From an uncultured Pseudomonadota bacterium (lineage in GTDB: Bacteria; Pseudomonadota; Gammaproteobacteria; Burkholderiales; Methylophilaceae): a DNA stretch of 49,043 nt. The DNA lies in contig CAIRBH010000007.1 in assembly GCA_903876765.1 (NCBI GenBank), positions 1-49,043 on the forward strand, given 5' to 3'. Shown in pieces: positions 9,199 through 17,618 of the stretch. Numbering within the stretch: the stretch's first letter is position 1; each line of letters starts with the position of its first letter. Under the pieces are notes generated by a model. That model made no database searches. It was given only the letters and a program-made list of their open reading frames with translations, and was not told the origin of the DNA. The position numbers and the translations under genes are program-made.

Positions 9199-10119
9199 TT
9201 ATTCCACATTGTCTTCAACGTTCACAAAGCGAATCATGTGTTGCGTAATGGTTATTTCTTCAGCTTCTTTCTCAGCCAAAGATTTTGGCGGATGTATCAA
9301 GGCCTCTAATCTAGCTTTGGTCGCCAAAAACTCAGGGCTGGCGTAATCACCTGCAATCCGTGGCCTTGGCACTGGCACTTCTATCAACTCTTGCACTTCG
9401 CCAGGGTGCGCTTTTAATACCAAAATACGGTCTGCTAAAAAAATTGCTTCATCTAAATCATGGGTAATAAATACAATCGTTACATCAACATTGCGCCATA
9501 TCTCTAACAAGTGTGACTGCATTTTGGCGCGAGATTGAGCATCCAATGCGCCAAAAGGCTCATCCATCAACAATATGCGCGGTTTATTGACCAAGGCACG
9601 GGCAATGGCGACGCGTTGCTTCATACCGCCAGAGAGCTCATGCGGATAAGCATGGGCAAATTTATCTAGGCCGACTAATTCCAACCATAAACTGGCCTCG
9701 CGCGCGGCTTCTTCAGTGTTCGCATTGTTCATTTCTAAGCCGAACATCACGTTCTTTTTAACCGTCAGCCAAGGAAACAAAGTGTAGCCCTGAAACACCA
9801 TGCCACGGTCACGCCCAGGGCCATGAATCGGCTTATCGTCAAGCAACACATCACCAGAAGTATGCGGTTCTAGCCCAGCCAGTATCCTGATCAGGGTTGA
9901 TTTGCCGCAGCCTGACGGGCCAATGACGCAGACAAATTCTCGCCTGTGCGTTTTGAAGTTAATGTCGTTGAGCGCAGTCACGCTGCCTTGCGCCGTTTTA
10001 TAGATTTTGCTTAAGTGTTTGACTTCCAGAATGACTTGCCGCTGTTTAAGCTTATCAAAACGGTTTTTAACCGCATCTGATTGATCTAAATAATTGGGTA
10101 AATGTTCATTTGTGTTCAT
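9199..10119 (-). CDS. ABC transporter ATP-binding protein (nitrate/sulfonate/taurine type), guanidine operon
   Basis: A 306-aa NrtD/SsuB/TauB-type ATPase. Walker [10 protein letters not shown] is at about 82-90, the Q-loop is in [13 protein letters not shown], the signature [15 protein letters not shown] at about 163-177, Walker [13 protein letters not shown], and the switch His in [11 protein letters not shown]. It is longer than the usual 250-270 aa because of a ~40-residue N-terminal lead and a C-terminal tail rich in charged residues. It sits 10 bp after the permease gene and energises the uptake of the same substrate. Riboswitch-linked transporters of this family are thought to import guanidine or a derivative; the substrate here is inferred from context. 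Confidence 0.88.
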   Translation of the reverse strand: MNTNEHLPNYLDQSDAVKNRFDKLKQRQVILEVKHLSKIYKTAQGSVTALNDINFKTHRREFVCVIGPSGCGKSTLIRILAGLEPHTSGDVLLDDKPIHGPGRDRGMVFQGYTLFPWLTVKKNVMFGLEMNNANTEEAAREASLWLELVGLDKFAHAYPHELSGGMKQRVAIARALVNKPRILLMDEPFGALDAQSRAKMQSHLLEIWRNVDVTIVFITHDLDEAIFLADRILVLKAHPGEVQELIEVPVPRPRIAGDYASPEFLATKARLEALIHPPKSLAEKEAEEITITQHMIRFVNVEDNVE

Positions 10120-10129
10120 GGCGTGACCT

Positions 10130-11095
10130 TTATTCTTTATTAGCTGGTCTATCCCAAGGGAAGAAATGCTTGCTCAAACTCGCCAAAATCAAGTCACCCC
10201 CTAAGCCTATGATGCCGATAATGATGATGGCGGCATACACATTGTCAAAATGTTGATAGCGCGCTTGTTGGGTGATAAACCAAGTAATGCCTGAGGACGT
10301 ACCAATTAATTCTGCCACTATCAGGTAAGTCCAAGCCCAGCCTAGTAGTATTCTTTGGTCACGATAAAGCTCAGGCAAAATGCCGGGAATAATGACGTGT
10401 ACTAATAATTTGAATTTACTGGTGCCCAAGGTTAGCGCCGCTTCAAGCAGAGAGTAATCAAGCTTGCGCGTTGTATTGGCAATAATAAGAATTTGCTGAA
10501 AAAGTGTGCCTATGACGATGATGGCAATTTTAGGGCCGTCATAAATACCTAAAACCGCCACAGCTAAGGCGCCAAAAGCAGGGGCGGGCAAATATCTAAA
10601 AAACTCAATAAAGGGCTCATTAATGCGCGATATTGCGCTGTAAGTACCACATAAAATACCCAAGGGCACGCCAATCAGTGAAGAGATGAAAAACCCCCAA
10701 AATATAATTTTTATGCTGTGCCACAAGCTTTCATGTAGCCACTTGCCGTCACGCTGCTCAGGGGCGGTGGTAAATGCACTGTAAAGGGCTTTGGCTACCG
10801 CATGTGGCGCTGGCAAGTAAATGGGATTGGCAGGCGAGCCCACAGGTAATGGCAGAGCAGCCTTTTGCATATTGGCGAGTTCATCGTTAAACACAGACTT
10901 TTCAACCAACATATCTACCTGAAAATAATCCACTCCCCCAGGCGCACTGACCATGACCATAGGATGCCAAATAAAGGGCAGGTAACTGACCGCGCACCAA
11001 ATGAGCAAGGGCAGCAAAAATGAGCATAGCCCCAGCCATTTTTGCCAGCGCGGCGATAATTCTCTGCGTACAGCAAACCAAGAGGATGGGCTCAT
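10130..11095 (-). CDS. ABC transporter permease (SsuC/TauC type), guanidine operon
   Basis: A 321-aa inner-membrane protein. TM1 lies at about 20-42 ([20 protein letters not shown]). A long periplasmic loop of about 75 residues follows, then a BPD_transp_1 core with several helices ([53 protein letters not shown]). The [26 protein letters not shown] stretch, split here across two motifs ([11 protein letters not shown] and IIPGILPEL), is the EAA loop that contacts the ATPase. The extra-long first loop is unusual compared with typical ~260-aa SsuC. Operon position between binding protein and ATPase is canonical. Confidence 0.88.
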   Translation of the reverse strand: MSPSSWFAVRRELSPRWQKWLGLCSFLLPLLIWCAVSYLPFIWHPMVMVSAPGGVDYFQVDMLVEKSVFNDELANMQKAALPLPVGSPANPIYLPAPHAVAKALYSAFTTAPEQRDGKWLHESLWHSIKIIFWGFFISSLIGVPLGILCGTYSAISRINEPFIEFFRYLPAPAFGALAVAVLGIYDGPKIAIIVIGTLFQQILIIANTTRKLDYSLLEAALTLGTSKFKLLVHVIIPGILPELYRDQRILLGWAWTYLIVAELIGTSSGITWFITQQARYQHFDNVYAAIIIIGIIGLGGDLILASLSKHFFPWDRPANKE

Positions 11096-11141
11096 TTTGC
11101 TACCTAAACACTGAAAAATAAATGGCTAAAATTGATCAACA

Positions 11142-12143
11142 CTATTTAGCCATTAAACTGGCATCAATGGCTTTTTGTATATCCATAGGCTTTTTGTAAA
11201 CGCCATACTTGACATTAAAGTCATCAGATATTTTTGAAGAACCATAAATTGATTTAAAGCCATCGGCCTTAACAAATACTTTTTTAGCATCGGCCAAGCT
11301 CAGTAGTTTAGTGCCTTTTAATAGTGGCAAATAGGCTTCTGGTTTAACTCCTACCCTTGCCGCCATAATCTTTACTGCATCTGCCTGGGTTTTTGGGTCA
11401 TTGATGTAGGCCACCACTTTATCCCACACTAAGGCCACTTTTTTCCAATCGGCCTTGCGGCTAGATAAGCTGGCTGGATTGACCGTTAATACGTCATAAA
11501 TTAAGCCTGGTTCATCGGCAGAAGTGTAGATGGGTTTAGAACCAGGTACGCGATTCATGGCCTCGCCAGAGTTGGGTTGCCAGGCGGCAATGGCAGATAA
11601 GTCGCCAGAAGCTAGCGCTTGAGGGGTTTCATTGGTTTTTGTATTGACAATCACGACATCAGACTCTTTCATGCCAGCTTTTTCTAAGCCTTTTAACAGC
11701 AAAAGATGCTCCACAAAACCAGTTTCTAAGCCAATTTTTTTGCCTTTTAAATCTTTAATCGTCTTAATGCCTGGTTTGGCAATAATCATGTCATTACCAT
11801 TAGAATAATCGGTCAAAAGTATCATGGTGTTTTTCGCCCCACCAGCCCCTGTGACTAATGCGTCACCATTGGTGACGGTGACGCCGTCAATTTTGCCTGC
11901 GGCAAAAGCGTCCATAGAAGCGACGTAATCAAACCACTCAAATTGCACATCGACCCCAGCTTCTTTAAACCAGCCCTTATCAATGGCTACCTGCCAGGCG
12001 ACCCAGCCAGGCCAGTCGCTATAGCCGACCTTTAAGGGAGCGGCAGCGTTAGATAAACTGGTAAATAGTAAAGATGCGGTCAATAAACTGGCGGTTAATA
12101 AGGTGCGTGCAGAAAAACGTTGGATGACATTGGTATTGTGCAT
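11142..12143 (-). CDS. ABC transporter periplasmic substrate-binding protein (NMT1/TauA-like)
   Basis: A 333-aa secreted protein. An N-terminal signal peptide ([21 protein letters not shown], read as two halves around residues 15-35) precedes a mature SBP_bac/NMT1 fold. Typical motifs are [20 protein letters not shown] in two steps, [31 protein letters not shown] and [18 protein letters not shown]. It is the first gene of the operon, directly behind the guanidine-I riboswitch, with a good AGGAG site (12150-12154) 7 bp before the ATG. Family members bind nitrate, sulfonates, taurine or similar; guanidine or a related nitrogen compound is inferred here from the riboswitch. Confidence 0.88.
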   Translation of the reverse strand: MHNTNVIQRFSARTLLTASLLTASLLFTSLSNAAAPLKVGYSDWPGWVAWQVAIDKGWFKEAGVDVQFEWFDYVASMDAFAAGKIDGVTVTNGDALVTGAGGAKNTMILLTDYSNGNDMIIAKPGIKTIKDLKGKKIGLETGFVEHLLLLKGLEKAGMKESDVVIVNTKTNETPQALASGDLSAIAAWQPNSGEAMNRVPGSKPIYTSADEPGLIYDVLTVNPASLSSRKADWKKVALVWDKVVAYINDPKTQADAVKIMAARVGVKPEAYLPLLKGTKLLSLADAKKVFVKADGFKSIYGSSKISDDFNVKYGVYKKPMDIQKAIDASLMAK

Positions 12144-12162
12144 GACTGGCTCCTAGGTTGGT

Positions 12163-12204
12163 AAAAAGTCGAGAAGGCGGCATTTATATAAACGCTTCCT
12201 CCCG
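12163..12204 (-). terminator. riboswitch-controlled intrinsic terminator
   Basis: On the minus strand CGGGAGG (12204-12198) can pair with CTTCTCG (12176-12170), with two G-U pairs. Inside it GCGTTTAT pairs with ATAAATGC, and a CTTTTT tract follows (12168-12163). The outer 5' arm CGGGAGG contains the conserved 3' end of the guanidine aptamer. Aptamer and terminator are therefore mutually exclusive, the arrangement of a transcriptional ON switch. The start codon lies about 20 bp downstream. Confidence 0.65.
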
Positions 12205-12297
12205 GGCTTTTATCCCTCCGTGTAGCCGCATATTGATGGGCCGACAACTCTCGGACCAGACACTTTTATCTAAAAAAGCCGGAACCCTAGTCATCTT
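12196..12297 (-). promoter_or_regulatory. guanidine-I (ykkC) riboswitch aptamer
   Basis: Read on the minus strand, the conserved ykkC blocks occur in order. CTAGGGTTCCGG is at 12290-12279, GTCTGGTCCGAGAG at 12261-12248, and ACACGG followed by AGGGATAAAAGCCCGGGAG at 12223-12199. These match the guanidine-I consensus almost base for base. It lies in the leader of the transporter/DUF1989/carboxylase operon. Its ligand is established for the class as guanidinium, which is why the downstream 'urea' genes are interpreted as guanidine genes. Confidence 0.95.
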
Positions 12298-12351
12298 TTT
12301 CAAACTCTAGCGGTTAATTGCAAATGACCGCTTTCTCGCTATTGACTAAAA

Positions 12352-12368
12352 AGCAATTACTATGCCAG
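12352..12368 (-). promoter_or_regulatory. sigma-54 promoter of the guanidine operon
   Basis: Minus-strand sequence CTGGCATAGTAATTGCT has the invariant GG and GC dinucleotides at the required 10-nt spacing. It fits TGGCAC-N5-TTGC with a single change (TGGCAT) in the two conserved blocks. The predicted start is near 12341, about 45 nt before the riboswitch aptamer. Sigma-54 control fits a nitrogen-scavenging operon. Confidence 0.75.
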
Positions 12369-12452
12369 CCAATAATATAAATTAATGATGTTTTAAATCA
12401 TAAGCTTAGTCATTCGCCCATGATGTTGATGATGATGGCCAATTGAGTGGCA

Positions 12453-12469
12453 TGCACTATCATGGTGCT
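12453..12469. promoter_or_regulatory. NtrC-like binding site (upstream activator site)
   Basis: TGCACTATCATGGTGCT matches the NtrC dyad TGCACY-N5-RGTGCA at all but the last position. Its centre lies about 120 bp upstream of the predicted sigma-54 start, a usual distance for NtrC enhancers. A further left half-site TGCACT is found 30 bp away (12483-12488). The region is shared with the divergent response-regulator gene at 12728. Confidence 0.6.
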
Positions 12470-12727
12470 AGATGACCAGCATTGCACTATTCATCTATTG
12501 TTAAATTGTGCCGATAACTACTAGTGCTTGTGATTAAGCGATAGCCAAGTTATTTTTGGCTAGTTTTCTGTGAAGTTGGATGATGTAGCGAAATCTGCGC
12601 GCTAATATTTTCGGAAAAAATAATTAATTACTTGTAAATTCAACGAGTAAAATAATTGATGCCTAAAGTCTTTAAGGCTATAGTGATATTAAATTTAGTG
12701 GCACTTGATTTCTTTAGAGGTATGTTG

Positions 12728-14152
12728 ATGGCGTCAGCTCGTCCAGTTTTAATGATTATTGATGATGATCCCATGATTAGGGATACGCTACATTTTGTAC
12801 TAAGCAGGCATTTTGAAGTGTGCGTCGCTGAATCATATGCCCAACTAAAAAGTCTGCTACAGCAGTTAGGAACTCCCCCAGATTTAGCCTTGGTAGATTT
12901 AGGTTTGCCACCTTCTGCGCATACGCCAGAAGAGGGTTTTAAAGTGATAGCTGCACTTTTAGCCTATGCGCCAACTATCAAAATACACGTGCTGTCTGGT
13001 CAAAATGATGATGCTAACGTAAAGCGTGCGCTGGCATTAGGCGCCTTAGATTTTATTGCCAAGCCATGTGATGTTGAAGCATTAAAAGATATGTTGTTAA
13101 AAGCGCTCAAAGTACAAGACGTTGAGCTCAATGCCGAGCATGACTATGACGGTTTGTTAGGTAATAGTCTGCCCATGCAGGCCTTACGCACACAAATAAA
13201 ACAATTTGCAGATTCACCTTTTCCAGTGCTGATAGAGGGTGAATCTGGCAGTGGTAAAGAGCTGGTTGCGGGTAGTTTTCATTATTCTAGTAAGCGTATT
13301 TTACAACCTTATTTGTCTATCAACTGTGCGGCCATTTCACCGTTATTGGCTGAATCTATTTTGTTTGGCCACACTAAAGGCGCATTTACGGGAGCTACTT
13401 CAGCCCATACTGGCTATTTTGATGACGCGAGTGATGGCACTTTATTTTTGGATGAGATAGGTGAGCTACCGTTAGAGTTGCAGGCTAAGTTGTTGCGGGT
13501 ATTAGAAAATGGTGAATATCAGCGCATAGGCGAAACACACACCCGTAAAAGTCAGGCACGTATAGTTGCTGCCACCAATCGAGATTTGCGTGCAGAAGTA
13601 CGTGCTGGAAAATTTAGGGCGGATTTGTATCATCGCCTGAGTGTGTTTGTGATACGCGTCCCACCACTGCGAGATTTGGGGGAAGATAAACATCTATTAC
13701 GCGATCATTTCACGGAGTTTTATGCCAGACAGATAGGTCAAGCCCCTTTTGTGTTAAACCAGGCAGCGCTAGCGCATTGGTTAGATTATGATTTTCATGG
13801 CAATGTCCGTGAACTGCGTAATATCACGGTTAGGTTAATTGCAAAATATTCTGGTAAAACAGTCAACGCCAGTCAATTGCTGGCCGAGTTTGATTTATCA
13901 GAGCCTAGCGCTGAAGTATCAAATGCTGAAGCGTTAAATCTTAACGATGAATCGGCCATGATGCAGCTAGCGCGGCGAAATCTACAACGACAAGCTAATG
14001 TCAGCTTAGATGAAGTGCTTAAAACTTGGGAGCAAGCTTATATTGGTGCTGCCATGCAATTGACGCATGGTAATTTAAGTCAGGCGGCAAAATTACTTAA
14101 TATCAATCGATCAACACTTTACAGTCGCATAAATGCGACAGCCAGCAGTTAA
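12728..14152 (+). CDS. sigma-54-dependent response regulator (NtrC family)
   Basis: A 474-aa protein from the chosen ATG at 12728, which has AGAGG 7 bp upstream; an ATG at 12656 in frame lacks such a site and adds an implausible leader. Receiver domain 1-120 has acidic residues in IIDDDP and phospho-acceptor Asp57 in LVDLGLP. The AAA+ domain has Walker A GESGSGKE (about 171-178), the sigma-54 contact loop GAFTGA (about 218-223) and Walker B GTLFLDEIGELP. A C-terminal Fis-type helix-turn-helix reads NLSQAAKLLNINRSTLYSRI. It starts the MSHA-type pilus cluster and probably activates it or another sigma-54 regulon. No cognate histidine kinase gene is adjacent. It is divergent from the guanidine operon. 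Confidence 0.9.
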   Translation: MASARPVLMIIDDDPMIRDTLHFVLSRHFEVCVAESYAQLKSLLQQLGTPPDLALVDLGLPPSAHTPEEGFKVIAALLAYAPTIKIHVLSGQNDDANVKRALALGALDFIAKPCDVEALKDMLLKALKVQDVELNAEHDYDGLLGNSLPMQALRTQIKQFADSPFPVLIEGESGSGKELVAGSFHYSSKRILQPYLSINCAAISPLLAESILFGHTKGAFTGATSAHTGYFDDASDGTLFLDEIGELPLELQAKLLRVLENGEYQRIGETHTRKSQARIVAATNRDLRAEVRAGKFRADLYHRLSVFVIRVPPLRDLGEDKHLLRDHFTEFYARQIGQAPFVLNQAALAHWLDYDFHGNVRELRNITVRLIAKYSGKTVNASQLLAEFDLSEPSAEVSNAEALNLNDESAMMQLARRNLQRQANVSLDEVLKTWEQAYIGAAMQLTHGNLSQAAKLLNINRSTLYSRINATASS

Positions 14153-14181
14153 ATTTTAGCTAAAATACGATAGGATAGAAC

Positions 14182-15630
14182 GTGTACTATGCGCATTTTG
14201 GCTTAAAAGAGCCGCCTTTCAAAATCACCCCGAATACAGACTTTTTCTTTTCTGGCGCTAACCGTGGTGCAGTATTAGATGCCCTAGTGTATGCCATTGC
14301 CAATGGTGAAGGCATTATCAAGGTGGTAGGTGAGGTCGGTAGTGGTAAAACCATGCTGTGTCGCATGCTGCAAAGCATATTGCCAGAAAAAATAGAAAGT
14401 ATTTACTTAGCCAACCCCAGCGTGGCGCCAGAAGATGTATTGCACGCCATTGCCTTTGAACTGCAACTTAAATTACCCAAAAACGCTGACCGCTTAAAAG
14501 TCATGCAGCAACTACAGGCGCATTTGCTGGAGCGACATGCACAAGGTCGGCAAGTGGTGATTTTTGTAGAAGAAGCGCAGGGTATGCCACTTGCCACCTT
14601 AGAAGAAATTCGCTTGCTATCTAACTTAGAAACCAAGCAAGATAAATTATTACAAATCGTATTATTTGGTCAGCCAGAATTAGATGATAACTTGAGTAAA
14701 GCTCATATTCGCCAACTACGTGAACGTATCACCCACAGCTTTCATTTAGAGCCCTTAGCAATTAAAGATATTAGTGAATATTTGCTATTAAGATTGCGCG
14801 CGGCGGGCTACCATGGGCCACATTTATTTTCAGATGCAGCGATTAAAAAACTGGCTAGCGCAGCAAAAGGCTTAGCTAGGCGCGTGAATATACTGGCAGA
14901 TAAAGCCTTATTGGCGGCGTTTGCTGATAATGTCTATCTAGTGACGCCTAAGCATGTCAAAGCGGCAATACAAGACAGTGAATTTGGCCGTCCAACCTTT
15001 CAACATAAGACCTATTTCTTTTGGTCAATCGGCCTGATTATTTTATTGATTGTGGCCATCAGCTATGGCTTGCGGCAAAATCAGTCTAAACCAGCGCCTA
15101 TGGCTAGTATAGGTAAGATTAAAAATAAAACAGCTCAGTCCGAGCTTGCTCAAGCCGCGGTGAGCGCGTTAAGCCCAGTAGCAGCAATCCCTAGCGCTGC
15201 CGAACAACAGGCATCAGCACCTATAGCTCAGCCAAATACTATTGCTACCCGCCCCAATACGCTTGATATAGCTGCAAAGTCTGTAGCAGAGCTCAAGCTC
15301 TCTTTGTTAGAAAAACGTCAAGAAGTCACCAAAAACTGGTTATTTAGCAGTCAGCCAAGCACCATGACCATACAGATTAAATCTTTACCGATAGAGGCAA
15401 AATTAGACGCAGAGCTCGAAAGCATCAGTCAGCAATTAGAGATAGATCGCATTTATTTGTATCAAAAAAAACAATACCAGCATATTTACAATGTGATTTT
15501 GTATGGGCAATTTGCTCAGCGCAGTGATGCGCAACTGGCTTTGAACAAATTACCACAAGCAATTAAAAATAATCACCCCTATTTACGCACGGTGGCAGGA
15601 ATTAATCGTGACATTGAGCAAGCGCACTAG
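14182..15630 (+). CDS. ExeA/MshM-like AAA ATPase with membrane anchor
   Basis: A 482-aa protein starting with GTG (MYYAHFGLKEPPF is the classic ExeA/GspA opening; AGGATAG lies upstream). The AAA domain spans about 1-265, with Walker A GEVGSGKT (about 50-57), Walker B VIFVEEAQGM and sensor-like LFGQPELDD. One TM helix (FWSIGLIILLIVAISYGL, about 278-296) leads to a periplasmic part: an Ala/Pro/Gln-rich linker, then a SPOR-like end (YNVILYGQFAQRSDAQLAL, about 435-453). ExeA-type proteins help secretins pass or assemble at the peptidoglycan layer, and MshM holds this place in MSHA operons. The secretin gene follows after 128 bp. Confidence 0.85.
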   Translation: MYYAHFGLKEPPFKITPNTDFFFSGANRGAVLDALVYAIANGEGIIKVVGEVGSGKTMLCRMLQSILPEKIESIYLANPSVAPEDVLHAIAFELQLKLPKNADRLKVMQQLQAHLLERHAQGRQVVIFVEEAQGMPLATLEEIRLLSNLETKQDKLLQIVLFGQPELDDNLSKAHIRQLRERITHSFHLEPLAIKDISEYLLLRLRAAGYHGPHLFSDAAIKKLASAAKGLARRVNILADKALLAAFADNVYLVTPKHVKAAIQDSEFGRPTFQHKTYFFWSIGLIILLIVAISYGLRQNQSKPAPMASIGKIKNKTAQSELAQAAVSALSPVAAIPSAAEQQASAPIAQPNTIATRPNTLDIAAKSVAELKLSLLEKRQEVTKNWLFSSQPSTMTIQIKSLPIEAKLDAELESISQQLEIDRIYLYQKKQYQHIYNVILYGQFAQRSDAQLALNKLPQAIKNNHPYLRTVAGINRDIEQAH

Positions 15631-15758
15631 AGTTTACATTTAACTCGTTGTAATTATTTGATATTCTCTGGACAAGAAGCTTGCTTTTTTTGTTACATAA
15701 TGCAAAATGTGAATGAATTATTATTTGTTAAGTATTCAAGGTTGGGAGCTAGCAGGCT

Positions 15759-17609
15759 GTGGGAAACATCAAAAAAATATTATCCATAAACGGTACCATG
15801 CTTTTGCTGACAATGTCAGGATGCGCCCATCAATCTAGCGTGCAGCCTTCCAAGGGGCATATTGATGGCCAAGTCACTGCGCAATCAGCGGGCGATGCCT
15901 CAATTGCAAATAAAGTCACAACTAGCATCCCTAAACCCGTCACCAAAAACACGTATTTGCCACCGCCTAAAGCCAAGGCCAAAGAGCCAGTGTATAGCAT
16001 CGTTGTTTATGACACGCCAGTTAAAGAAGTGTTGTTTGCCATCGCCCGTGATAGCAAGGTCAATATAGATATTCATCCCTCTATTCAAGGCAATGTCACC
16101 TTAAATGCGGTAGATCAAACCTTGCCTGCCATCTTGGAGCGTCTGTCTAGGCAAGTCGATTTAACTTATAAGATACAAGGCAACGTGCTTAGCATTATGC
16201 CTGATCAACCAGTACTAAGAAGCTACGCCATTGATTACGTGAATATCTCACGTAATACCTCAGGATTTATCGGTGCCGCCGCGGAGATATCCAGCACTGG
16301 GCAAGGTGCAGTAGATAGTGCAGGCAGCTCTTCTAGTGGGGGTACTAACAGTTCACGTACATCTATTACCAGTGAATCAAAAAATAACTTTTGGGAGACT
16401 TTGGAAAAAAACATTAAAGATATTTTAGCGGAAACTGACAAAGAAATAATTGTTACAAGAACTAATAGCTTACCTGCAACCAGTCAAACCAATCAAAAAA
16501 ATGCAAACAATAGCCCAGCGGCTAAAAAGAATGAGGCTGAGCTGGCAACTCCTACGAATACAGAAAAGCAAAGAGAAGAAGCCACAAAAGAATATAAAAC
16601 ATTGTTCGCGGGCACGGTGATAGTCAACCGTGAGGCTGGCATGATTAATGTACGTGCCACCAATAAGCAGCACGAAAAAGTGCAGGAATTTTTAGATAAA
16701 GTCATGGGTAGTGTGAAGCGTCAAGTATTGATAGAGGCTACGATCGTTGAGGTAACCTTAAATGACACTTATCAGGCTGGCATAGATTGGGCAAAAATTG
16801 CCAGCTCTACTGGTGGACTTTCATTTGGACAAAAATTAGGTTCACAAGTCACAGTAAGTAGTACTACGGGATTGCCTACAACCAGTGAAAATGCTTTAGG
16901 AGAGACTCCAACAGTAGGCTTTGTGGCAGCTTATGCTAATCCTAGTAGCATCTTTGGTAATATCGCCGCTTCTATCAACTTACTAGAGCAGTTTGGTCAA
17001 ACGGCAGTGCTTTCTAGTCCAAAGTTGATGGTATTAAATAACCAAACCGCTGTACTAAAAGCGGTAAATAATTTAGTTTATTTTACAGTTGAATCGGACA
17101 CGATCGCTGGTACTAGCGGTAGTGCAGCAGTTACAAATTATACTTCGACAGTGCACACGGTGCCAGTAGGGGTGGTGATGACGGTGACGCCACAAATCAA
17201 TAATAATGGCAATGTGAATATCAATGTGCGACCCATGGTATCGCGTAAGATAGGTACAGTTGCCGATCCAATATACACGGCAAGTACAATTCCAGTGATA
17301 CAAGTGCGTGAAATGGAGTCTCTGCTACAAATTGCTAGCGGGAGTACGGCGATATTAGGAGGGTTGATGCAGGATGAGACCAGCAACTATACCGATAAAG
17401 TGCCTGGCGTGTCTAAAATCCCTCTGCTAGGCAAGGCATTTACTGGTAAAAATGATGGTAGTCGTAAAACCGAGCTGGTTATTTTCTTACGACCAACAGT
17501 AATCAGCAATGCTAGCTTAGAGAGTGATGAGCTTTCTAGTTACAAGCAATACCTGCCTAGTCAGGCCTTGGAAAGAGCTTTGCAATCAGACACGGCAAGT
17601 GAAAGGTAA
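15759..17609 (+). CDS. mshL: MSHA-type pilus secretin MshL
   Basis: A 616-aa outer-membrane secretin with a GTG start (GGGAGCTAGCAGG upstream). It has a probable lipoprotein signal with Cys at MSGC (about residue 22). An STN-like/N0 domain spans about 75-150 (YDTPVKEVLFAIARDSKVNIDI read across two motifs). A Ser/Thr/Asn-rich insertion of unusual length lies at about 170-275, then a secretin N1 segment. The C-terminal secretin domain runs from about 325 to 595, with LEQFGQTAVLSSPKLMVLNN as its opening block and VPGVSKIPLLGKAF near the end. It would form the pore for the MSHA-like fibre. It is followed after 9 bp by the TPR gene. Confidence 0.9.
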   Translation: MGNIKKILSINGTMLLLTMSGCAHQSSVQPSKGHIDGQVTAQSAGDASIANKVTTSIPKPVTKNTYLPPPKAKAKEPVYSIVVYDTPVKEVLFAIARDSKVNIDIHPSIQGNVTLNAVDQTLPAILERLSRQVDLTYKIQGNVLSIMPDQPVLRSYAIDYVNISRNTSGFIGAAAEISSTGQGAVDSAGSSSSGGTNSSRTSITSESKNNFWETLEKNIKDILAETDKEIIVTRTNSLPATSQTNQKNANNSPAAKKNEAELATPTNTEKQREEATKEYKTLFAGTVIVNREAGMINVRATNKQHEKVQEFLDKVMGSVKRQVLIEATIVEVTLNDTYQAGIDWAKIASSTGGLSFGQKLGSQVTVSSTTGLPTTSENALGETPTVGFVAAYANPSSIFGNIAASINLLEQFGQTAVLSSPKLMVLNNQTAVLKAVNNLVYFTVESDTIAGTSGSAAVTNYTSTVHTVPVGVVMTVTPQINNNGNVNINVRPMVSRKIGTVADPIYTASTIPVIQVREMESLLQIASGSTAILGGLMQDETSNYTDKVPGVSKIPLLGKAFTGKNDGSRKTELVIFLRPTVISNASLESDELSSYKQYLPSQALERALQSDTASER

Positions 17610-17618
17610 GCGCTTGCT

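Noticed and set aside
12699-12714. Possible sigma-54 promoter (TGGCACTTGATTTCTT) before the response regulator
   Set aside because: The -12 GC is missing and it would lie only about 15 bp before the start codon.
12656-12727. Longer start of the response regulator
   Set aside because: No ribosome-binding site and a hydrophobic leader not seen in receiver domains; the ATG at 12728 with AGAGG fits.
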